From: Calocera cornea HHB12733
Lineage: Eukaryota > Basidiomycota > Dacrymycetes > Dacrymycetales > Dacrymycetaceae
Length of the DNA: 64,000 nucleotides
Direction of reading: 5' to 3'
Assembly (NCBI GenBank): GCA_001632435.1
Contig: KV423940.1
Location: forward strand, 39,598-103,597
This document shows positions 55,614 through 64,000 of the stretch, piece after piece. The number at the start of each line of letters is the position of its first letter. Positions within the stretch are counted from its first letter, which is position 1. The translations under genes and the position numbers were made by a program. A model generated the notes under the pieces. It was given only the letters and a program-made list of their open reading frames with translations, did no database searches and had not been told where the DNA came from.

Positions 55614-58600
55614 ATGGAGCGAGTCTGGCTGTTCCTAATGTGCCCTGCTGTAGATCCTATCACCGGCCTCATGCGCCTCTGCCCCGGCTGTGGCAAAGAC
55701 TTCCTGGATGCAGAAGGACTCCAGCGCCATGTCTCCCATCGAAAATTAACTGCGTGTCATGCAGCATCCAATTGTACCTTGCTATATACACCAATGAAGC
55801 GCGCGCAAGAGGAAGACTTCAGAACACCAAGTGCAACTTTCCCTCTTCCCGCTCTCGTCGATCCCCTCCGGCCAGATCGCGTTCCTTGCAGCAATGGAAG
55901 TCCGACAGTTTCCCTTAAGGGGTCTCAGGCATTGCCCATAGAGGAGGATGAAGATGTATTCTCTCCGTTGGGACGCAATGCACGCCAGATTGAGGAATTT
56001 CTTCCTCCCGCCGGGCGGCCCCTGCCGAGCTCTTCACCTCCAAGCAATCCTGGAAAGGGTGTACCCGGTAGTAACATCTACCAGCCCTTTCGCTCTCGTG
56101 TCGATTGGTGTGTGGGAAAGTGGCTTTTGGAGGAATGCCCCAGCCAGGCGGCGGCAAATCGTTTGCTGGATCCCGAGGTTCTTATAGTCTTTCTCCGAAG
56201 TGCACACAAGTTCACTAAAACGCTGTTAAAGCTAGTATCTCTCTTGGGTCTCTCCTTCAAGAATATTGGGGAGCTACACATGCTCATTGACTCTGCCCTG
56301 CCTGTTTCAAAGCTTCGATGGACTCGAACGGAATTCGGCCTGGCAGATACCGAAGACACCGCGGTGATGTGGCATAGAGATGTGATGGAAGTCGTGACGG
56401 CACTCGTCGGGGATCCAAGGTTCACTGCCCATCTGCGTTTTGCCCCGGAGCGCCATTATATCGATGACAAAAAGGAATATCGACTGCTCTCTGAGATGTG
56501 GACTGGTAACTGGTGGTGGCGCACCCAAGTAAGCATGTGCTCCAGATTCTTTGCATTGTTTCATTGCTGACACTTGGTCAATGACAGACACAGCTTCCTG
56601 CAGGAAGTGCAGTCATCCCCCTGATTATAGGAAGTGACAAGACTCTGCTTACTCAACACACTGGTGACCGGTACGGATATCCAGTCTATCTCACCATCGG
56701 AAATCTTCCAAAAGCTATACGAAGATGCCCTTCTCAGAAAGCCATCATTCCCATTGCGCTCTTGCCCACAAACAAGTTTGGTGGTCTTCGATGGAGTGAA
56801 GAGAAGTGCCGAATCGCGCGCCAACGTCTTTTTCACCAGTGCCTCACCCATCTCTTGGAACCAATCGTAGGACCTGGAACTACCGGAATCCATCTGAAAT
56901 CAGGGGACGGTGCTCTACGTCTCTGCTATCCTTTCTTGTCGGCGTACGTAGCCGATTACCCAGAGCAAGGTCAAGTCGCCTGCACTATGTCTCTGCGTTG
57001 TCCTCGTGGTAGCATCAATTACCGCCACGTCGGACTCGAGCTCACTGGGGAAGAAGATCTTTTCGATGATGAGCAATATGCCCATCCCTGTCATATTCGT
57101 GATCAGAAGGTGACCACTTGCTTACTTTCAAAGGTCCTGAAGGATGGAGAGATCCAGGAGCCAACTGCTACCCTGCATTCCTCCACAGGGCCCGAGCAAG
57201 CCGTTGACCGCGACACACACAACAACACCCAACACGCTCTCACTCAGCTGAAATACAATCCGTCGACGCATACCAAGAAGGGCAAGCTACGATCTGGCAT
57301 GACTGTCATCAAAGCGCTTTCTTTGACACCAGTGCCTGACCCATTCTTTGCCAAGCTTCCGCACTGCCAGATACATCTCGCCTTATTTCCCGACATTTTG
57401 CATCAGCTTCTGCAAGGGATGCTGAAGCATCTACTTGGATGGATTACCGACATAATGGGTACCAGGGCGCTCGACATGGGTTTCCAGTCTCTCCCACCCA
57501 CACACGGCGCGCGATTCTTCGAACATGGTATTACAACCCTGGCTCAAATGACAGGCGAAGAATATAAGGACATGGCACGGGTGCTCTTTGGATTGTTATG
57601 CGGATCGAGGGCCTTGAAAGAGGCCGGCGAATTGGGCACGTCGATGATGCGGGCTAGTGGGGCGCTCATGGACTTCTATTATTTAGCGTCACTAGGGTGT
57701 CACTCGGAACAGAGCGTCGTATTGCTACGCAAGGCATTGCTGACCTTTCACGCCAACAAGCACGCCTTCGTCAAGCTTGGGGCTAGGCGGAGGAAAGATG
57801 GAGATGAAGAGGTCGATGGTGAGTGTTTCCCTAGCGACAGCATGTGCACCCGACCACTAAACTCCTGTGTTCCTAGAGAACTTTTTCCGCATACCCAAGC
57901 TCCACTCACTTGTACATTACATGGAATCCATTCTTGAAGGGGGTGCACTGGATAACTTCAACACATCGACCATGGAGCAACTGCACGCGAATGTCAAGAG
58001 AGCCTTCCGTGAGAGTAGTGGGCGAGAAGACACTGCGTTTGAGGAGATGACCATCTGGTTATCGCGGGATGAGGCGGTGAGCGCGTTCGATGCGACAGTG
58101 GCTTGGAGGCGTCATGGTGCGTACTCGTCATTCAGTATAATTTGGCGATGTACGGCTCACAATCTGCAGAAAGTGAGGGTCGAGGAGCAGCACCCGAGAC
58201 ACACACAGAAGGCGGTGAGAAAGATACCAGGGAGAGCCATGAGCGCAGTAGCACTCTGACGTGCATATCGTTGACTTCAAAGCCGACATTTACGGCGCTA
58301 ACGCTGAGAGAACTCGTGGAAGAGTCCAGCTGGGGCTGTGTAGACATCATCCAAGCGCTTCGCCGCTTTGCCGAGAAGCGGGGGGCCCAAACCAGAAGTC
58401 ACAGACTGGAGAAGAATCCAACGGCCATGAGATTTGGTCATGTTATGGCATGGAGCAAATGCACTTTGGAGAATCCATCCCGAGTGAAGTCACCCGACGC
58501 AACAGGTCAGGAGTCGGTTCATGTCTCGGTGGTGCATGCTTGTCGGGCTCGATCAAAGGGAGAAAGACGACTACAGTCAGATCACCCGGCTCGCTTCGAC

Positions 58601-59046
58601 ACGGTACTGATATCGGACGACCGCATTAAGGGAAGCAAAATCTGGGGTGCGATACGATATCTCCATCCCGAGTACCAGAATGCTACTCATTTGTGACTGT
58701 AGATTTTCAAGTCGCGCGTGTCAGGCTAATGTTTCGAATGCCAGAGGGGGAGGGCAAATCATTATTTGGGGCTGACTTCTCGGAGCCTCTTGCCTACGTG
58801 GAATGGTTCACCAAACCGTCGCAAAACAGACGCGACGAGTCTGGCCTGTACCTGGTGCAAAAGCTGCGCGGAGCACATGGGCGTCCTGTGGCAAGTGTGG
58901 TGGAACTACGGAAATTCCGACGAGTATGCATGCTGCAACCAGCATTACAAAATACTGTGCCTTGGACATCAGCGAACGTTCTTGATACCTGCGAGACATT
59001 CTTCATCAACCCGCATTTGGACAGAGACATGTTCACTCTCTTCTAG
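55614..59046 (+). CDS. Plavaka-type (CACTA-like) DNA transposase
   Basis: Five exons close in phase (55614-56528, 56588-57818, 57877-58116, 58170-58646, 58703-59046) and give 1068 aa without a stop. A C2H2 finger (LCPGCGKDFLDAEGLQRHVS) is followed by the family signatures MWHRDVMEVVTALVGDPRFT, AHLRFAPERHYIDDKKEYRL, SEMWTGNWWWRTQTQLPAGS, VIPLIIGSDKTLLTQHTGDR, YPVYLTIGNLPKAIRRCPSQ, LALFPDILHQLLQGMLKHLL, NFNTSTMEQLHANVKRAF and the C-terminal DFQVARVRLMFRMPEGEGKS, LAYVEWFT and PWTSANVLDTCETFFINPHL. This layout is that of Plavaka elements, common in Agaricomycetes. Integrity suggests a recent insertion. A start a few codons later (LMRLCPGC) is also possible. Confidence 0.88.
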
Positions 59047-59348
59047 GGGCATACTACGTCGTGATAACCTCCGATGGACCGGAAAAGACTGCCCCCGGGC
59101 CATTGGGGCTTCTTTTTTGTTGCCGTCAGACGGTCGGAAGCAAATTTACCGGCAACCGTACATGATATAGTAAGCGCAGCGGCCCTTGGGTCTTTCAATT
59201 GAACGCTGGCCAGCTGACCTCGGCAGCAATTCAGAAACACCATCGACTTGGGACCAAGACCATCTTTGCATCCGATTCCCTGGGATTGAGCCCCCTTAAA
59301 CCCTCAACTGTCTTCCTTGCTGTCAGCGACCATATCACTTTCCCCTCG

Positions 59349-61586
59349 ATGTCTAGTTCAGGTGACGAAAGTATGGCATCTTGCCACGATGAGGGTTCTA
59401 TCACCATTGTGGCACATGAATCCGATGACTCCTTCGCTGGCGTATCAAAGCGGCCCAGGCAGGGTAGTTCAGGAGGCGATCCAGCTGAGGACGCACTTGA
59501 GGATCCTCGATTGACCAAGAAACCCTATGTATATGGCCTTCCGACACCGAAACACACATCACCTTCCACTAGCCAACCGCAAGAAGAACCGCCAGCACCG
59601 GTCAACGAGGATATTTACGATACCACCAGGAGGAGAGAGGAGTTCACTGCTGGGCTTCCGGAAGGTTCGACCATCGCTGAGCCTTCGACCACTGCGCCGA
59701 TCCGGCTACATCGCCTATGCAGTCCGCAAATAGGCCACACCGTTTGGCAGACGAACTACGGCAAATGGTGGATGCGAGGGACGTCGGATGGCACCCTTGG
59801 GGTCTTGGACACGGGCGCGTCCGTCGAGCCCGGCGATTTCGTCGAACGGAAGTTGGTTATAATGCCTTCGTCGCGACTCGCCGTGTGCTCGGGCGCGACC
59901 CATGGCACAGCTCTGCCTGATCTCTCGATGATCATCTCCTGTGAAGATATTTTTCAAGACCTCGATTATGATGGCGCAGCGGTAACCAGTCCGAGTACGA
60001 CTTACCATGTGAAAATGACGGATCATGGACTTGAAGTATTGAACTCACGCGACAAGGTCGCCGGCACGATTGCCTTCAACGGAAGGTATTCGGCTCATGG
60101 GCTCTACGATGGAGAAGTAGATTTATGCGTCTTCGATTGGAGCAAGCGAGAGCATTGCCGGCTGGACTTCGATTCTGAAGTGCGCTTCCTCAATCTCATC
60201 ACTCGTTTCCAATTCTAATGATATCAACAGGAGATCATAATGGCTGCAGAATACATCGAAGACGGCTTATGTGTCATCAGTACCGCCGCAATCTATATCT
60301 ACAAACAAACCGGAATCGAGCAGGCTTGCCTCACGCCTGACAAGGACGAGGTCCTTCCCCCAACGCAGCGCGTCACCGTTGAAGAACTCGGCATACATAA
60401 AGCTTGGTTCGCGGCTATCCGCCATACGAGCGCCGCCGACCAAGGAAGTGCCACCTTCGTACTTAAGGACGGGCATTGCATGAAAGCCTTTGTTCTCCAC
60501 CAGCGTCAAGGCGATGGACCGAGGTATTCTGTCGAGAACATATGGACTGTACCGCTCGAAAACGGTCTACAACTGCGCGCACTCAACATCGATGACGAGT
60601 GCAAACACGTCGTGTGGATGCAAGCTCAAGTCAGTGACAAAGATGGCACTTTGGTGGAGCTCTCCATCATGCGGAAACGGCTGGATGCCGCAGATAACGC
60701 ATCGATCGAGATGTATCGAAGCGGGACCGTAGGATCCCTGAAACACTGCGATCTTGTGCTCGCGCAAAACGCAGAGAAATCTGTCATCGTTTCACAGCGG
60801 TATTCGACTGTCGCCTTCCTGTTGCAAAATGGGGATCATGTTAGGCAGGGGGGTGATCGTGAAAGGGCATGGAAGAGTGATGTCGTCACTCCACAGGACG
60901 TAACCTTCACGCCGCAGGGCCAGCATGCCATCGTTGACCAAGGAGGGCGACCGTCCTGGGCAACGAAGAGTGCAGAAGCGTTGACGGAGCTTGAAGTGGA
61001 AGAAGTTTTGGTTCGTACATTCTCCTAGTTTTAGTCCGGCAAACTAAACATAACATGTGCACAGGCCTGGAGTATGCGTATGCGCTGCTGTCCGTCACCC
61101 TCTCTGACTCGAGGAAGAGGCACGCGTCCATCCTTGTCTCCGGGCGACATATCGATCTACAACGACGAGAACATCACCGGCACCATCCGCGGAGCCTATT
61201 TACAGCCTGGCCGCGGCGCCTTCGTCGCTCTCGTTCGTGGTTATGGAGTGCCAGGCATTCCGAGCCCGTTATCGTACAACCGATCGTCTCCCAGTCAGGA
61301 GATCACTGCTGGTATCAAGTTCGACGACTATTCACTGGTATATCGAATATCCCAAGGGGACGCATGCGGTCATTGGAGCTTAGATGTTTTCGTCAAAGTA
61401 GCTGGGCGTAAGTTGAACAGGTCGCTTGTGCGCTACAGGCCCTGCTGCCGGATAAACAGCGACATCGTCGATGCGGATCTGGCTCGCGCGATGGATTATG
61501 AAGAAGTTGTACACGGGTTGAAGCAATGCCGGGAGAAGGCACTCGAGCGGTTTGGGCTGTACCCATGGAGCTCTCAGTCTATCTGA
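59349..61586 (+). CDS. Uncharacterised 710-aa protein
   Basis: Three exons (59349-60179, 60231-61010, 61065-61586) close in phase. A disordered acidic head (MSSSGDESMASCHDEGSITI, SKRPRQGSSGGDPAEDALED) precedes a long ordered region of alternating hydrophobic strands: IGHTVWQTNYGKWWMRGTSD, SSRLAVCSGATHGTALPDLS, FNGRYSAHGLYDGEVDLCVF, DGLCVISTAAIYIYKQTGIE, CKHVVWMQAQVSDKDGTLVE and VIVSQRYSTVAFLLQNGDHV. This beta-rich periodicity could be a propeller-like fold. The C-terminus (AMDYEEVVHGLKQCREKALE, RFGLYPWSS) is helical. I do not recognise the family. It starts about 300 bp after the Plavaka transposase and may be host or element cargo. Confidence 0.6.
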
Positions 61587-61600
61587 TACATGATGGGGTT

Positions 61601-63460
61601 CTACGTTACAATCTTCTTTCGAAGACGCGACTGCTTCTTCAAAGCCTGTATCTCGACGTCACCCTCAACCTCTATAGGACCTTCCGCCCTTTCACCTCCC
61701 TCGATCCCCGGAGATGACATGACGACATCCGTGTCTGGCTCCCCAGCTGTCACCGCTCGCCCCTTTCCACGACTTCCCGAAGCCTTCCCCCCTCCCACTG
61801 TCTTCTTCCCCTTCCCGCCAGAAGCGGGTATGTTCTCCTCCGCCGTTCGTTTGTCATAGTCATTGCCGTTTATATCGATGTACTTCCTGATAGCTCGCTC
61901 ATTAAGAGGCTGTAATTTTCCATAACAACCACGTCTGAAGAAGTACTGGAAGACCTCCAGTTTGTTGAGCGCTGGGAGTCTCCATGTAAGCATCGACCAG
62001 ATGAGGTGGCAAAGCAGGCAAAGTTCTGCCGAGCATTCCTTCAAGGCCTTTGAAAGGAGCATCGTAGCCCGGCTAGCGTAGTCCATATTTGCCTTCTCCT
62101 GCTCCAGTGCGACGCTGACTAGGGCTGGGAGGTGAGCCGCGTTGAAGCAAATAAGCCATAACGCAGGTTTCCCCAGCGCGTCGGGAGATGTGCTGGAACG
62201 AGCGAAGCGACCGAGCCTGAGAGTCTTGTCAGAGGTGCCGTGAACGTAGCAGGTATTGGTACGTACGCAATGAAACTCTTGGCCTCAGCACAGTATGTCA
62301 ACTTATTCTTCGCACCTCCAGAGAGATTCTGCCCATCGAATGGGACGCGGTCCGTGTAGCCATGGAGAACCTCGTACGCCCGCTCAACGAAGCTCACGTC
62401 TTCTTCACCGAGGAGGTCAGTCAGCTGTCGTCGGTGGAGTCCAGCTATCGCATCCTTCCGGTTTTGATCCATCGCTCTCGATACTTTTCCTGGAGCGGCA
62501 GTTGTACCACACAGGACAAAGTAATCTTCGATTGACTTCTTCTCCTTGATTGACTGTTGGGAGCCAGGCAGATCCGCCCGCAAGTCGACAAGGCAATGTT
62601 GCTTGTTGGCAATTGCTCCCAAGAACCACATGCGTGGCTCCATGAGCTGATAATGCCCTGCGGAAGGCGACAACGCTTTCGAGTGGCAGTAGCACTCAAG
62701 AAGATCGAGGGTGCCTTGCAGCAGCGTCGCTGGTCGGGTACATTGAAAGAAAGACCACACTGAATCACTAATCAGAGCAGCCCAGAAAGACGAGGCTTCA
62801 GGCTCACAAAGTGCCTCGTAGGCGTGGTTTAGGTATTGGACATCCCCCAGAATATCCATTTGAAGGAAGCGATCCTTGTCCAATGGCGGTAGGCATGGAT
62901 GTTCATTCCCTTGCTTTGCCAAGGCTTTGCGTTCTTTCGCAGGAAGACCAACGTAAGGAAATGTAGATGATAGAATGCTCACGCCCGTCCCACACTGAAC
63001 GGTGAGGCTTGGATGCTCTTGAGGCGGCTCGCCTTCGACCTCGTTAATATGTCTGAAAGCCGTATCAGTGATAACGACCCACGCATACCGTTCGAAACGC
63101 ATACAGAGCCTCGAGTTGGTCCAACGCCTGAGACAGGAACACGTCCCAGGCGCCTTTGATGAAGGTGTTGTCCTGGTTTGCTTCATAGAGACTCCTGAGG
63201 CGAAGGAGGCGTTTCTGTATATCAATGGTATAAGCGTGAGAGGGGATCAGAAACGAACGTGGGGACTGACATCGTTTGTGGTTGCGATGTAGGCGTTGAT
63301 AAGATGCGACGCCGCCTCGGTCGTCACGTTCACAGCCCAATCCGGCAGCATCCTCAGGTGTTCCAGATTGAGGCAAGGGTCTTCGTTTTGGCGACTGCTA
63401 ATTGAAGACGTGGCGCAAGCTGTGGCGTGATGAGATGCCGACCGTCCAGGAAAGAATATG
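61601..63460 (-). CDS. Uncharacterised helical protein with basic C-terminal tail
   Basis: This is a minus-strand gene with a convergent stop 14 bp from the previous one. Exons joined in phase: CLNLEHLRMLPDWAVNVTTE with ASHLINAYIATTND, then KRLLRLRSLYEANQDNTFIK and AWDVFLSQALDQLEALYAFR, then HINEVEGEPPQEHPSLTVQC through YVGLPAKERKALAKQGNEHP, LQMDILGDVQYLNHAYEALC, SVWSFFQCTRPATLLQGTLD, LLECYCHSKALSPSAGHYQL and DLLGEEDVSFVERAYEVLHG. After the intron at about 62224-62271 come LWLICFNAAHLPALVSVALE and SRATMLLSKALKECSAELCL. It ends in a Gly/Lys-rich tail (GGKGKKTVGGGKASGSRGKG) and a stop at 61601. The 5' exon is not resolved. No family was recognised. Confidence 0.55.
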
Positions 63461-63864
63461 TGAGAGAAGGCTGAGTAGTCCGTCAGTACTGATCTTGAAC
63501 GGTGAGCTTTGAGCGAAAGTCGAGAAAAACATGTACTTGGACGGTCACCCGGATGATTGATGAGCTTGGGTCGAGGCACGTCGTGGTCCGGGTCGAGACA
63601 CCTCGTGTTTCGGTCGAGGCTGTGATTAGGGTCGAGCCTGAGGGTGATGACTAACTCCTCGCGCGGACCCCGCCCGCGTCCCCTCTGGGTACTGAGCACG
63701 TGCTATCGCATGGTCTGTCTCTGATCACTGCGCAACGACAGATGCAGCCAGATCATCTTCGTCCTCCTCAGTTTCCTCATCTCGGTCCTTTCACTGCAGC
63801 AGGTTTAAATACATTCACCACGTCCGACGCGTACATCTCAGGAGAAAAGGAGAATCCAGGTCGA
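63461..63864. other. Intergenic region near right edge
   Basis: It contains scattered GGGTCGAG / GGTCGAGGC words at about 63565-63635, reminiscent of the GGTCGAGG word in the minisatellite. No gene was recognised. Confidence 0.35.
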
Positions 63865-64000
63865 ATGTCTGAACGACGTGATCCACGGAGCAAGCGCGCC
63901 CGCCGACTGCGATGTGCAGAGGTCATGACGGACAAAGGAGCGAGGTCGTATATCGTATCCAAGGTGCGAGTCGATTGGGGTAACCTCCCCTGCTGCTCCA
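63865..64000 (+). CDS. Possible 5' end of a plus-strand gene (partial)
   Basis: ATG at 63865 opens MSERRDPRSKRARRLRCAEV and remains open to the window edge, with a basic N-terminus. There is too little sequence to identify it; it could be a chance frame. Confidence 0.25.
   Translation, partial: MSERRDPRSKRARRLRCAEVMTDKGARSYIVSKVRVDWGNLPCCS

Overview
The window looks like nuclear DNA of an Agaricomycete (mushroom-forming basidiomycete). Genes are cut by many introns of about 45-75 nt with GT...AG borders. The conserved genes are eukaryotic housekeeping genes (TRM82, COQ6, RAD9, RDS3/PHF5A). The accessory part carries a Plavaka-type (CACTA-like) transposase and several proteins that look like DUF6532, both typical of Agaricomycetes. 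The species cannot be named from the sequence alone.

Layout. (1) 1-10.5 kb is a dense core block: TRM82 (minus, running off the left edge), COQ6 (plus), an unrecognised two-membrane-segment protein (minus), a small secreted protein (minus) and checkpoint gene RAD9 (plus). (2) 11-19 kb holds a lineage-specific tandem array of membrane proteins with a large extracellular domain. Copy 1 is intact, copy 2 is frameshifted, and copy 3 is a 3' remnant. A class II aldolase/adducin gene lies on the opposite strand between copies 2 and 3. (3) 19.3-23.5 kb has the splicing factor RDS3/PHF5A and a 979-aa PB1 plus multi-ZZ protein resembling NBR1/p62 autophagy receptors.

(4) About 23.74-44.58 kb is the most interesting part. 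It is a 20.8-kb block bounded by a perfect 13-bp inverted repeat (TCGGACAAAACCC), with subterminal GTAC-rich repeats at both ends and similar motifs in its internal spacers. Inside are a DDE integrase-core protein, a MYND zinc-finger protein, a large HECT-like protein, two DUF6532-type proteins, a 728-aa unknown divergent from the integrase, a short proline-rich protein with a cysteine-rich tail, and one basic unknown. I read it as a multigene DNA transposon with ubiquitin- and chromatin-related cargo. (5) 44.9-46.5 kb is a two-domain fasciclin (FAS1) secreted protein.

(6) 47-64 kb is a second accessory stretch: two more DUF6532-type genes, an 87-bp minisatellite containing a 400-N assembly gap, a disordered serine-rich protein, an apparently intact five-exon Plavaka transposase, and two long unrecognised genes. 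Exon coordinates were built by hand from splice signals and reading-frame continuity. Where every exon phase closes I say so; elsewhere the gene borders are approximate.
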